A DNA stretch of 64,000 nt from NCBI RefSeq assembly GCF_001610895.1, contig NZ_CP011273.1:3906001-3970000 (forward strand), in the 5' to 3' direction. Source of the stretch: Planctomyces sp. SH-PL62 (GTDB taxonomy: Bacteria > Planctomycetota > Planctomycetia > Isosphaerales > Isosphaeraceae). This document shows, in pieces, positions 1 to 8,572 of the stretch. The first letter of the stretch is position 1; every line of letters begins with the position of its first letter. Under the pieces are notes generated by a model. It searched no databases, was not told the origin of the DNA, and saw only the letters and a list, made by a program, of their open reading frames with translations. Position numbers and translations under genes: made by a program.

Positions 1-618
1 CTGTTCAGGTTCGAGCCTGGGGTCGCGCAGCCGGGCGGGCCAGGTCGCGGCGTCGCGAATCTTGGCCAGGCTGATCGTGATCGCCTCGGACGCGTTGACG
101 AAGGGGATCTGACGGATCAGGTCGGCGTCGACCGGCGCGTCGATCGACCGCAGCGCCGAGGGGGGGATTCGCGGGTCCGAGAGCTGGTCGAGGATCGCGT
201 TCAGGGCGTCCCCTTGCTGGACGTCCCGCGGGCTCGGATTATTCTGGATCCGGTCCATCTGCGCGTTGAAGGCGTCTTTGTTGCGGGCGATGTTGATGTC
301 GCGACGGCCGTAGTACTGCCGGGTGGCTTCCTTCTGGGACTCGTAGACGTACTCGTTCCATCGCATCACCGTATCGGTGTTGATGGAGTTGGCGACGGCG
401 GTCTTCTCGTTGTAGACCCCCGCCCCCATGTTGAACATGCCGAGGCCCTGGGCGACGCTCCCACCGACGGTTGAACCGGCCCCGCCCCAACCTCCCCAGC
501 CATAGCCGCCGTAACCGCCGGGGTAATGGCCGTAGCCCCACTGGGCGTGGGCGTCCACGGGCGAGAACGCCAGGGCGATCGCCAGTCCCAGCGCTGCGGG
601 AATCATTCGTCGAATCAT
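1..618 (-). CDS. exported Gly/Tyr/Trp-rich hypothetical protein, 3' end outside window
   Basis: The reading frame opens with ATG at 618 and stays open for 206 codons to the window edge, so the C-terminus is missing. Residues 1-25 form a signal peptide (basic MIRR start, hydrophobic core, cleavage likely after AHA). Residues 26-46 are a low-complexity stretch of Gly, Tyr and Trp (QWGYGHYPGGYGGYGWGG). The rest is hydrophilic and looks helical, with an Asn/Gln/Arg-rich centre. A GAGAGG element lies 7 bases before the ATG. I do not recognise the family; glycine-rich exported proteins of this form occur in planctomycetes, but no function follows. Composition, signal peptide and frame continuity make a real gene likely. 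Confidence 0.75.
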   Translation of the reverse strand, partial: MIRRMIPAALGLAIALAFSPVDAHAQWGYGHYPGGYGGYGWGGWGGAGSTVGGSVAQGLGMFNMGAGVYNEKTAVANSINTDTVMRWNEYVYESQKEATRQYYGRRDINIARNKDAFNAQMDRIQNNPSPRDVQQGDALNAILDQLSDPRIPPSALRSIDAPVDADLIRQIPFVNASEAITISLAKIRDAATWPARLRDPRLEPEQ

Positions 619-926
619 GTGACTACCTCTCGGGTGATCTCGGCGACGGCGAAGCGAGTTCAGTGGACGCGAATCGGAGTCCGGCGCGGTTCCACCCGAA
701 ATGACGCGGGGGCTCGCCGTTCGCCCCGCTCGGGGCCGCCACGAGCGGCCTTCGATCGCGAGGCAATCCCTACAATGACAGCCTGTTTTTCGAACTATAA
801 CACCGCGGCGGCGGAAATCCACACGATGCACCCGATCGCCCATCGATCCGAAGCAGCCGCCGATCCGCGAGCCTTCCGCTCCGATCGCCGGGGTATACGG
901 CCCTGCTGAGAGGAGGACGCAACGGC
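619..926. other. intergenic region, no gene seen
   Basis: The 308 bases between the two minus-strand genes hold no convincing coding frame. On the minus strand a TATAGT hexamer at 799-794 could be a -10 box for the exported protein that starts at 618, but no matching -35 is visible. Nothing else is recognisable. Confidence 0.4.
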
Positions 927-1325
927 TCAGACGTCGTCCAGGGGGACCAGATCGATCTCGGGAGGCTCGTCGGCGCCCTGGGGCGAAGCTGAAGTTCGTC
1001 GCGACGCGGAGGCCGGGGACGGCGAGGCCCCCCTGGGGATTTCCTCCTCGACGCGGAAGATCAGGGGGCCGATGGCGATCTCGTCGCCCCTGAAGAGCTG
1101 GGTTTCCGCGACGTCCCGACCGTTGACTCGCACGCCGTTGCGGCTGCCCAGGTCCCGGATGAACAGGCGGTCGTAGGCCAGGGCCAGGCAGCAGTGGCGG
1201 CGGGAAATTTTGGGGAGGTCCAGTCGAAGGTCGCATTCCCGATGACGGCCGACCAGATAAATCGGCCTCTGGAGCAGGATGCTCGGCCCGCTTCCTTTGA
1301 TCAGGGGCGTCAGCTTGAGGATCAT
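927..1325 (-). CDS. FHA domain protein
   Basis: A 132-residue cytoplasmic protein made almost entirely of one forkhead-associated domain, a phosphothreonine-binding fold. The family signature is present in order: Gly26-Arg27, Ser41-Arg-Arg-His44, and the DLGSRNGVRVNG strand at 58-69. Residues 100-132 are a disordered Ser/Ala/Pro tail ending in an acidic stretch. The ATG at 1325 overlaps the stop of the upstream gene in an ATGA, so the two are translationally coupled. No kinase or phosphatase is adjacent, so the phosphorylated partner is unknown. The domain call is firm; the role in signalling is inference. Confidence 0.85.
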   Translation of the reverse strand: MILKLTPLIKGSGPSILLQRPIYLVGRHRECDLRLDLPKISRRHCCLALAYDRLFIRDLGSRNGVRVNGRDVAETQLFRGDEIAIGPLIFRVEEEIPRGASPSPASASRRTSASPQGADEPPEIDLVPLDDV

Positions 1326-1879
1326 CCCGAGGAGTTCTCCGCATGGGAGTTCGCGACCTCGATCGGGGTCGAGTCGGAGGACTCCTCATCGTCCATCTTG
1401 ACGATGACCTGGATCCGACATCTCTGGGCTACCGATCTGGGGAGCTTCTCCCGAACAGCTGCGGCCAACTCCATCTCGCACAACGGGAAGGGCGTCGGGA
1501 GGGCCAGCGCCGCAACGCCGTCGGTGTGGGAGCCATTCGAGCGGACAGGGAGGAGGGGGTCGGCCGAGGAGGAATCGGCCAGCGTCCGGTCGTGGCCCAA
1601 CCCGTCGTCAAGGCGATAGCGGATGTGGGCGATCGAGAGCTCGTCGCCGACCTTGAGGCGTCCCATTTCGACGCGCTGGCCGTTGATCCGGATCCCGTTC
1701 GTGCTGCCCAGATCACGGACGAGGATGTCCCCACCGTCGTGCGTCATGCAGCAATGGTGTCGGGAGACTCGCAACGACTCCAAACGCGCATCGCACGCCG
1801 GGTGCCTCCCTACCACGATCATGGCGCGATCCAGGCTGATGTCTGGACCTTCGTCGAGGGCCACGAGTCGGGCGATCAT
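1322..1879 (-). CDS. FHA domain protein with C-terminal extension
   Basis: First gene of a two-gene unit. The FHA domain fills residues 5-90, with Gly24-Arg25, Ser39-Arg-His41 and DLGSTNGIRINGQ at 56-68, which are the phosphothreonine-binding loops. Residues 100-185 are a linker plus a short ordered-looking segment (MELAAAVREKLPRSVAQRC) of unknown function. I chose ATG at 1879 because GAGG lies 10 bases upstream; an in-frame ATG at 1930 would add 17 residues with no good ribosome binding site. Its stop overlaps the next gene's start by four bases. A TATAGT hexamer at 1955-1950 may be part of the promoter. Confidence 0.82.
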   Translation of the reverse strand: MIARLVALDEGPDISLDRAMIVVGRHPACDARLESLRVSRHHCCMTHDGGDILVRDLGSTNGIRINGQRVEMGRLKVGDELSIAHIRYRLDDGLGHDRTLADSSSADPLLPVRSNGSHTDGVAALALPTPFPLCEMELAAAVREKLPRSVAQRCRIQVIVKMDDEESSDSTPIEVANSHAENSSG

Positions 1880-2397
1880 GGGACTTGATCCTCGGACGAT
1901 TCCAAGAGAGAAATCATGCGGATCCCTCATCTCGGAAAGTCATCAAGCTACTATAAACGAGAGTCTGCTCGCTCATCCACCAGTCGAAAACACTAGTCTA
2001 CACGAAAGGCGTCATCCAAGTCCCCAGGGCGATCGAAGCCTCGGGTTCCATGACCTGGCCCGTTGCATCAACTTAACCGCATTCCCCCCCGGACGACGAC
2101 AAAAAATCCTCGAAGAAACCGCAGAAAATCTTGAAACCCTCTCGATTTGCTGGAAAACGACCGGAAAAACGCCGATTCAGTGAGCCATTCAAGAGCTTTA
2201 TAAGACTGGCCAAGATTCGGCAAGGGACCTCGACCATCCCGCAGGATTGTGATTGTATCGCTGAAGTCCAGTTCCGCAGGCGTTTTGCGGCTCTTTCCGT
2301 CGCCTCCTCAAGCCCCCTGCGAGGCCTCGATCCAGGCTTATGACCACCGGATGGCGTCGGCTTCACGAGTGTGAGCAGCCCTGTTGATTTTTATCGA
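1880..2397. other. intergenic region, AT-richer than surroundings
   Basis: About 520 bases between the FHA unit and the epimerase gene. It is visibly less GC-rich, with A-runs near 2100-2170. Short frames on both strands (for example 2073-2366 minus and 2131-2343 plus) lack ribosome binding sites and family features, and I do not call them. It probably holds the FHA promoter (minus-strand TATAGT at 1955-1950). A weak hairpin at 2382-2397 lies just past the epimerase stop. Confidence 0.4.
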
Positions 2398-3387
2398 CTA
2401 AAGAGGTCGGCCGGCTCGCAACCAATTGATGGCGTCGGCCAGAGATTCCCGAATGGGACGTGGATTGAGGCTGAGTTCCTGAAGACTCTTCGAGGAATCA
2501 AAGTGCATGAGGCGTCTCGCAAGCCTGAGCCCCGTCACGCTCGCCTTCGGCGAGACGCCCGAGACGTGATCGGCCCAGAACTCGCTGAGATGAGCGAATC
2601 CCAGGCCGATTGCGTAAGGAACGCGCCAACGCGGCACTGGCGATCCGGTCAATTCGGACAGGATATCCAGAAGTTCCACCAGCGCGAGGTTCGCGCCGCC
2701 CAGGAGGTATCGCCGACCAGGTCGGCCGACTTCCAGGACGCGGGCCAGGCCGATCGCGACGTCGCGAACGTCGATCAGGTTCAGCGTGCAGTCCATGACC
2801 GCCGGCAAGCTCCCGTTGCAAAAGTCGCGGATCAGTCGCGTGGGAGGGGAGCAGCCTCGATCGCCGGGGCCGACCGGCATGGTGGGGTTGGCGACGACGA
2901 CCGGCCGTCCCTCGCGGGCGAGTCCCATCGCGAAGTTCTCCGCGCGGAGCTTGGAGAGGCAGTACGGGCCTACCGCGTCGCTCTCCTCGATTCGCACGTC
3001 TTCATCAATCAACCCGGCGGCCCCCGACTTCGTCAGGATGCTCTCGGTGCTCGTGTGCAGGACGCGCTCCGCGCCCGCGTTCAGGGCCGCTTCCAGGACG
3101 TGAACCGTGCCCTGGTGGTTCACCGCCTCGAACTCGCGACGGTCGCGGAGCCAGAGGTTCGGGTTGGCGGCCAGGTGGTAGACGAACCGGCTCCCCCGCA
3201 GGGCTTCGTCGAGCCCTTCGCGACGCCGGATGTCGGCGAAGACCACCTCGACGCCTTCCGGCAAGTGGGCCACGCCGGCCCCGGGCCGCTCGACGACGCG
3301 GACCTGGCGTCCGAGGGCGATGAGATGCTCGACGAGGTGGCTGCCGATGAACCCCGCACCCCCCGTCACCGTCGATAGCCCGTTCAT
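2398..3387 (-). CDS. NAD-dependent sugar epimerase/dehydratase, HpnA-like
   Basis: A 329-residue extended short-chain dehydrogenase/reductase. The NAD-binding glycine motif GGAGFIG is at 9-15 and the catalytic Tyr142-x3-Lys146 (YCLSK) is present. The segment VVANPTMPVGPGD around 165-177 resembles the hopanoid-associated epimerase HpnA and dihydroflavonol reductase-like enzymes, which is why I lean that way. An AAGGGGG ribosome binding site sits just before ATG 3387. The start is 90 bases from the divergent ceramidase-like gene, so they may share a promoter region. No hopanoid cyclase genes lie in the window, so the pathway stays open; the SDR fold is certain. Confidence 0.85.
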   Translation of the reverse strand: MNGLSTVTGGAGFIGSHLVEHLIALGRQVRVVERPGAGVAHLPEGVEVVFADIRRREGLDEALRGSRFVYHLAANPNLWLRDRREFEAVNHQGTVHVLEAALNAGAERVLHTSTESILTKSGAAGLIDEDVRIEESDAVGPYCLSKLRAENFAMGLAREGRPVVVANPTMPVGPGDRGCSPPTRLIRDFCNGSLPAVMDCTLNLIDVRDVAIGLARVLEVGRPGRRYLLGGANLALVELLDILSELTGSPVPRWRVPYAIGLGFAHLSEFWADHVSGVSPKASVTGLRLARRLMHFDSSKSLQELSLNPRPIRESLADAINWLRAGRPL

Positions 3388-3477
3388 GAGCCCCCTTGTT
3401 TCCTTCGCATACGCGGACCTGTAGCATGTGGCGAATCAACGATCGAAAAGTCCGTTCGACCATTCGGAGTCGTCGAG

Positions 3478-4788
3478 ATGCCCCACGCTGGATTTCGCAC
3501 TCTGTCCTCGCGCGCCGTCGCGCTGGGCGCTTGCATCTCCGTCTTGCTGGCGACGGCCGCCACGCCGGCCAGGTCGGAGATTCTAGCAGGCGCGGCCGTC
3601 CGGGTCATCACGCCCGACCCGCTCCTTCCGGTCTCGGGCGGGATGGGGCCGACGAAACCCGCCGGCGAGAAGCGCGGGGAGTTGACGGCCCGGGCGCTCG
3701 TGCTCCGCAAAGGCGACGCCTCCGTCGGCGTCGTGGCCCTGGACCTGCTCGGATTTCCCTCGGTCCTTGGCGATCGCGTGCGGGCCAGGGTTCCTCGCCT
3801 CCCCGGCCCGAACATCCTGATCGGGTCCACACACACCCATAGCGCCCCGGACTGCTACGCGCTGCCGGACGGCAAGGGCGGGCATTCCGGCGATCTGGCC
3901 TACATGGACCTCGTCTGCGAACGGGCCGCCGAGGCCCTGAACGAAGCGCTGGACCGCCTTGAACCGGCGCGACTCCAGGTCGCGACCGGAGAGGCCCGAG
4001 GGAAGATCGCCTACAACTACTACGCCCCCGAACTCTACGACCGGCGGATGAGCGTCATCCGTGCGATCGCCCCGGACGGCAAGACCCTCGCCACCCTGGT
4101 CAACTATGCGATCCATCCCGAGGTGCTCGGCAATGGCCTGGGCATCCTGAGCCCGGATCTCGTGGGCCCGCTCTGCGAGACGATTGAGGCGGAGTCCGGC
4201 GGCGTCGCCCTGTTCGTCAACGGCGCCCAGGGGGGGATGGTCACCGCCGACAATCGCCGGCTCGTCGAACCGATCGACCCCGGCGGTGCTCACTCGAAGG
4301 ACGAGCGGAGCTGGGCCGAATGCCAGCGGATCGGCCGCCTGATGGCGACGGAGGCCCTGCGGATCGTCGCCGACGCTCCCGTTCAGGAAGACCCGAAGCT
4401 CGCGTGCCACGCAAGGACCGTCCGGTTCCCGGTCGAGTCCGACCTGATGTGGGCCGTCGTCACCGGCTCGCCACTCAGGTATCCGCACGGCGATGATCGG
4501 ACGGTCTCGGCCCGGATCAACCTGGTGGAAATGGGCGACGCCCAGATCTTGACGATCCCGGGCGAGGCCTTGCCCAACATCGGGTTCTACCTGAAGCGGA
4601 AGATGCGAGGGAAGCACAACCTGCTCTTCGGCCTGACCAACGACGCGTTCGGATACATCCTGACCCGCGTCGATTTCCAGAGCTTCCCGAGATATGACTA
4701 CATCTCCCGGACGTCGCTGGGCGAGGAGACGGGAGAAATCCTGATCGAGAACGCGCTGGGGCTCGTCGAAGAGGTCGCGAAACCTTGA
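3478..4788 (+). CDS. neutral/alkaline ceramidase-like secreted hydrolase
   Basis: A 436-residue protein with a signal peptide (residues 1-33, ending near PARS). It matches the N-terminal domain of neutral/alkaline non-lysosomal ceramidases, zinc amidases: STHTHSAPD at 117-125 supplies metal-binding histidines, His213 in NYAIHPEVLG is a further ligand candidate, NGAQGGM is at 248-254, and IPGEALPNIG follows later. It is shorter than full ceramidases (above 600 residues) and lacks their C-terminal domain, as in many planctomycete homologues. GGAG lies 8 bases before the ATG. The substrate may be another N-acyl lipid or amide; ceramide is not shown. Confidence 0.85.
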   Translation: MPHAGFRTLSSRAVALGACISVLLATAATPARSEILAGAAVRVITPDPLLPVSGGMGPTKPAGEKRGELTARALVLRKGDASVGVVALDLLGFPSVLGDRVRARVPRLPGPNILIGSTHTHSAPDCYALPDGKGGHSGDLAYMDLVCERAAEALNEALDRLEPARLQVATGEARGKIAYNYYAPELYDRRMSVIRAIAPDGKTLATLVNYAIHPEVLGNGLGILSPDLVGPLCETIEAESGGVALFVNGAQGGMVTADNRRLVEPIDPGGAHSKDERSWAECQRIGRLMATEALRIVADAPVQEDPKLACHARTVRFPVESDLMWAVVTGSPLRYPHGDDRTVSARINLVEMGDAQILTIPGEALPNIGFYLKRKMRGKHNLLFGLTNDAFGYILTRVDFQSFPRYDYISRTSLGEETGEILIENALGLVEEVAKP

Positions 4789-4797
4789 TCCGGCTCG

Positions 4798-6915
4798 TCA
4801 GCGCACCTCATAAAGATCCTGGTCCATCCCGATGGGCATCGGCCTGCCGAGGATTCCGGAGGCGACCCACTCCGCGAACCGCGCGGGCGTGACGAAGTCG
4901 GTGAATCCGTATCCCGCGGGGTCGCGGTGGCGGCGGATCTCCTTCCAGTCCACGTAGACGTGCGTGATCTTCCGATCGAGGAGGGTCCGCCTGAATTCCT
5001 CCGGGGTCTTTCCGGCGGCGAGCGTCTCGACCGTCTCGGGATTGAAGACGGTGTTGTAGAGGACCGGATGCCGGACGTGGAAGACGGCCGCCTGGCCAAT
5101 GAGGAGGATCTTCGCGTTCGGCGGGAGGTTGGCGTCGATCGCGGCCAGGGGGCCGTTCAGCCGTCGCGGGATGTCGTTTCGCAGGAACTCCAGGTCCCCC
5201 GTCCACTCGTTGAGCCCCGACAGCGCGGTGGACACGAACGCGAGGTTCGTCGCCACGGCCAGCGCGAGCACGCCGGCCCGGACGAACCGCCAGGCCAGCG
5301 ATTTCGTCCAGTCGGCCCCCAAACCGGCCATCACTGCGGCGGCGGGGAGCATCGGCAGCCAGAAGCGGTCGAGTCGGTGGGTCAGGAACCACCACGAGAC
5401 GAACATCCAAGCCAGGTAGATCGCCAGCCAGGCCGACACGCGCCGAAACCTCGGGTTCAGGAAGGCCAGGGGGGCGAACGCCGCGTACAGGGGTGACTGC
5501 CAGTCCGAGCGCCCGGCGACTTCGATCAGCGAGTAGCGGAACAGGGGCCACGTGATCGGCCTTGGGCCGTGGGCCCGGCTCCACTGCAACTCGCGGGCCT
5601 CGGTCCAGTCGCGACCCCCGAACACCGGATACGCCAGAGGATAGACCGGATTGCCGGTGTCGACCACGTTCTTGATCATCCAGGGACTCATGACGACGGC
5701 CCAGCCCAGGATGAAGGCGACCACCGGCCGCGCCGACCGCCCGCGCCAGGCTTCGACCACGCTGATAACACCGAACGGGATCACCGACGGCAAAATCGCC
5801 GTGTACTTGCATGCCATGGCTCCGCCGGCGAGAAAGCCCAGCATCGCCCACAGACGCGTCGGCGACGGCTCCGGGGAGCGCCGACCTTTCACGAAGGCCC
5901 AGAGCAGGGCGGCCTGGTAGCAGTTGAGCGGCCCTTCGACGTACGCGATGACTCCGAGCCGATAAATCCAGGGGGTCGACACGTAAATGAGAGCCGCCAG
6001 GCAACCGGCTCGCCAGGTTCCGAGTCGGCTCGCGGTCGAGGCGATCAAGACCGCCGCGCACGGCGCGTAAAGCGCGACGAGGAGCTGACCGACGAGCCCT
6101 CCCCACCACCAGTCGCCCAGGATCTCCATCCCGAGCAGGTGGAGCATCTCCACGCCGAACGGCATGTTCGTGTACACGTTGTGCGGGAGGAACGCGATCC
6201 GCCCGGCCTGGTAATACTCCTTCGGCCCCTGGAGATGGTAACTCAGGACGTCGAAATCGATGGCCGGCAGCATCGACCCCAGGAGCATCAAAACGACGAA
6301 CGGTGAGACGACCGCGGCGGCGATCGCCGCGCCCGGCTCGAACCGTGGACGCCCCCATCGCCAGAATTTCGAGCCGTAAGCCCCCGCGACGCCGACCACG
6401 ACGAGCGCCAGACGGACGAGCCAGGTGTTGGGGACCGCGAACCGGCCCACGATCATCGTCGCCAGGCCGAGGACGACCGTACCGAGCGCGTAGTCGATCG
6501 CGAGCCGCGTCGCGACTTCGCAGGTCGCTTCCATCCGGAACTTCCGGAGGAGCCAGTCGCCGATCCCGATCGCGGCCAAAACGGCGAGCGCCGCGGCGGC
6601 CACGATCGGCAGGCGTTGCGGGAGGTTTTCGAGGTGGCTCATCTCCTCCACGGCCTTCCCGAGCAGGGAGTCGTGGAAGGTCACGCCGGGGACCAGCCCG
6701 GGGAACGAATCCAGCAGCAAGATCCCGCGCGTGATCGCCCCCTTCGGCGAGGGGGCGTTGGGGAGCGGCTCCGACAGGAACCAGCCAAGCCAGCCCAGCT
6801 CCAGGAGCGCCAGGATGATGAGCGGCCAGCCGCTGCGTCGCATCAAGCCGAGGTGGGGGACGGGGGCGCTGGCGGCGGCCGTCGGCGGGCCGGGGACTCG
6901 TTCGCGGTTGTTCAT
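4798..6915 (-). CDS. multi-pass membrane glycosyltransferase, GT39/ArnT-like
   Basis: A 705-residue integral membrane protein with about twelve hydrophobic segments. The first periplasmic loop carries an acidic motif (AIDFDVLSYHLQGPKEYY) like that of GT-C glycosyltransferases (GT39, ArnT, PMT), which use polyprenyl-phosphate sugars. A later LDRFWLPMLPA segment also fits. It would act in the inner membrane, moving a sugar to the periplasmic face. I start at ATG 6915, one base after the upstream stop, rather than at GTG 6960 inside that gene. It is thus coupled to the UxaA-family gene, although the functions do not obviously connect. Acceptor and sugar cannot be named. Confidence 0.8.
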   Translation of the reverse strand: MNNRERVPGPPTAAASAPVPHLGLMRRSGWPLIILALLELGWLGWFLSEPLPNAPSPKGAITRGILLLDSFPGLVPGVTFHDSLLGKAVEEMSHLENLPQRLPIVAAAALAVLAAIGIGDWLLRKFRMEATCEVATRLAIDYALGTVVLGLATMIVGRFAVPNTWLVRLALVVVGVAGAYGSKFWRWGRPRFEPGAAIAAAVVSPFVVLMLLGSMLPAIDFDVLSYHLQGPKEYYQAGRIAFLPHNVYTNMPFGVEMLHLLGMEILGDWWWGGLVGQLLVALYAPCAAVLIASTASRLGTWRAGCLAALIYVSTPWIYRLGVIAYVEGPLNCYQAALLWAFVKGRRSPEPSPTRLWAMLGFLAGGAMACKYTAILPSVIPFGVISVVEAWRGRSARPVVAFILGWAVVMSPWMIKNVVDTGNPVYPLAYPVFGGRDWTEARELQWSRAHGPRPITWPLFRYSLIEVAGRSDWQSPLYAAFAPLAFLNPRFRRVSAWLAIYLAWMFVSWWFLTHRLDRFWLPMLPAAAVMAGLGADWTKSLAWRFVRAGVLALAVATNLAFVSTALSGLNEWTGDLEFLRNDIPRRLNGPLAAIDANLPPNAKILLIGQAAVFHVRHPVLYNTVFNPETVETLAAGKTPEEFRRTLLDRKITHVYVDWKEIRRHRDPAGYGFTDFVTPARFAEWVASGILGRPMPIGMDQDLYEVR

Positions 6916-6916
6916 G

Positions 6917-8488
6917 TCAAAGCGTCGGCCCGATGTTCCACGGAACGAACTCGTCCTCACCCATGCCGACCCGCTCGCTGCGGGTGGGCTCGCCGCCGGC
7001 GACGTCGAGGATCTGTTCGAAGAGTCGGCGGCCCACGCTCTCGACCGATTCGCCGGCGAGGATTGTCCCGGCGTCCAGGTCCATATCGTCCTTCATCTTC
7101 TCATACATCGGCGTGTTCGTGGCCACCTTGACGCAAGGGGTCGGCTTGAGGCCCAGCACGCTCCCCCGGCCCGTCGTGAAGACCAGGACGTTGGCGCCAC
7201 CGGCGACGAGGCCCGTGGTGCAGACCGGATCGTATCCCGGCGTGTCCATGAAAAACAGGCCGGGCCCTCGGACGGGTTCGGCGTACCCGATCACATCGAC
7301 CAGCGGGCTCGTGCCCGCCTTCGCCAGCGCCCCGAGCGATTTCTCATAGATCGTCGAGAGCCCGCCCGCCTTGTTGCCGGGGGACGGATTGTTGTTGATC
7401 TGGGCCCCGAACACCCCCGTATACCACTCCCACCACTTGATCCGCTCCACGAGCTTCCGCCCGACTTCGGCCGAAACGGCGCGTCGGGTCAAAAGGTGCT
7501 CCGCGCCGTAGATCTCCGTAGTCTCCCCCAGGACGGCCGCCCCCCCTTGGGCGATGAGGAGATCGGCCGCCACGCCGAGCGCGGGATTGGCCGTGACGCC
7601 GGAGTTGCCGTCGGAACCGCCGCATTCCAGGGCCAGGCAGAGTTTCGACGCCGGCTGCTCGGTCCGTCGCCAGGCGTCGGCCGCCGGCAACAACCCTTCC
7701 ACCGCCGCGACGGCCGCCTCAACCGTCCGGGCGACCCCGCCCTCCTCCTGGATCGTGAAGACGCGCGGCGGGAGGCTTTTCTCCGCGGCGGATTTGGCAC
7801 CCGCTTTGGGCGTCAGTCGGAGGTGCTGGGTCTCGATCAAATGCTGGGCGTAGGCGCCCTCGCATCCTAATCCCACCAGAACGTAGGCCGCGACGTTGGG
7901 ATGGTTCACGAAGCCGGCCAGAACGCGCTCCAGGATCTGATGATCGCTCCCCTCGAAAGGAAGCCCGCAGCCCCCCTTGTGCGTGATGGCGAACACGCCG
8001 TCGATGTTGGGATGCGACCTTCGGAAGTCGCGGCCCCGAAACCGCTCGGAAATGAAGCGCGAGGTGCTCGCCGAGCAGTTCACGGTGCTGACGACGGCGA
8101 TGTAATTCCGCGTCCCCACCCGCCCATCGGGGCGAAGATAGCCCCGAAAGGTCCGCGGAGCCTCCGGCTGTCGCCCCGGCGCTCGCTCCGAGGCGTAGGC
8201 GTAGTCTCGCTCGAACAGGTCGGCCCGGAGGTTCTGGACGTGGACGTGGTCCCCGGCCCGGATCGGCTTCGAGGCGAACCCGATCACCTGGCCGTACTTC
8301 CGAACCGGTGATCCCTCGGCCACGTCGCGGACGGCGAGCTTGTGCCCGAGCGCGATGGGCGCCAAGGCCTGGACCGAGACGCCGCCGACCTCGACACGCC
8401 CCCCCGCTGGGATCGGCGCGGGGGCCACGGCCACATCATCTTCGTCTCGCAGCAAGACGGCCTTGAACCTGCCCGATTCGGTCGCCAT
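6917..8488 (-). CDS. altronate dehydratase-family (UxaA/GarD) hydrolyase
   Basis: A 523-residue sugar-acid dehydratase. Residues 10-90 form the SAF domain that occurs at the N-terminus of altronate and galactarate dehydratases; the C-terminal catalytic region carries THKGGCGLP, CGGSDGNSG, INNNPSPGNKAGG and CTTGLVAGG, all typical of the family with its iron-binding cysteines. It would remove water from a hexonate or hexarate such as altronate in the cytoplasm. ATG 8488 is chosen over an adjacent in-frame GTG because GAGGG lies 7 bases upstream. No uronate isomerase or reductase lies nearby, so the exact substrate is not fixed. Confidence 0.9.
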   Translation of the reverse strand: MATESGRFKAVLLRDEDDVAVAPAPIPAGGRVEVGGVSVQALAPIALGHKLAVRDVAEGSPVRKYGQVIGFASKPIRAGDHVHVQNLRADLFERDYAYASERAPGRQPEAPRTFRGYLRPDGRVGTRNYIAVVSTVNCSASTSRFISERFRGRDFRRSHPNIDGVFAITHKGGCGLPFEGSDHQILERVLAGFVNHPNVAAYVLVGLGCEGAYAQHLIETQHLRLTPKAGAKSAAEKSLPPRVFTIQEEGGVARTVEAAVAAVEGLLPAADAWRRTEQPASKLCLALECGGSDGNSGVTANPALGVAADLLIAQGGAAVLGETTEIYGAEHLLTRRAVSAEVGRKLVERIKWWEWYTGVFGAQINNNPSPGNKAGGLSTIYEKSLGALAKAGTSPLVDVIGYAEPVRGPGLFFMDTPGYDPVCTTGLVAGGANVLVFTTGRGSVLGLKPTPCVKVATNTPMYEKMKDDMDLDAGTILAGESVESVGRRLFEQILDVAGGEPTRSERVGMGEDEFVPWNIGPTL

Positions 8489-8528
8489 CACGGTCCCTCG
8501 CGGAAAACGTTCCGAATTTCCAACACGA

Positions 8529-8568
8529 GCGAGGGAGCGAATCGGCCAGGGCCGGCTCGCTCCCTCGC
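8529..8568 (-). terminator. hairpin after sugar dehydrogenase gene
   Basis: A perfect 12-bp inverted repeat, GCGAGGGAGCGA at 8529-8540 against TCGCTCCCTCGC at 8557-8568, with a 16-base loop. It begins four bases beyond the stop of the minus-strand sugar dehydrogenase gene. No long T-run follows, so it is terminator-like by position and stem strength only. Confidence 0.5.
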
Positions 8569-8572
8569 GACT

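Noticed and set aside
2073-2366. Overlapping short frames on both strands before the epimerase gene
   Set aside because: No ribosome binding site, no family features, and the region is AT-richer like other intergenic DNA here.
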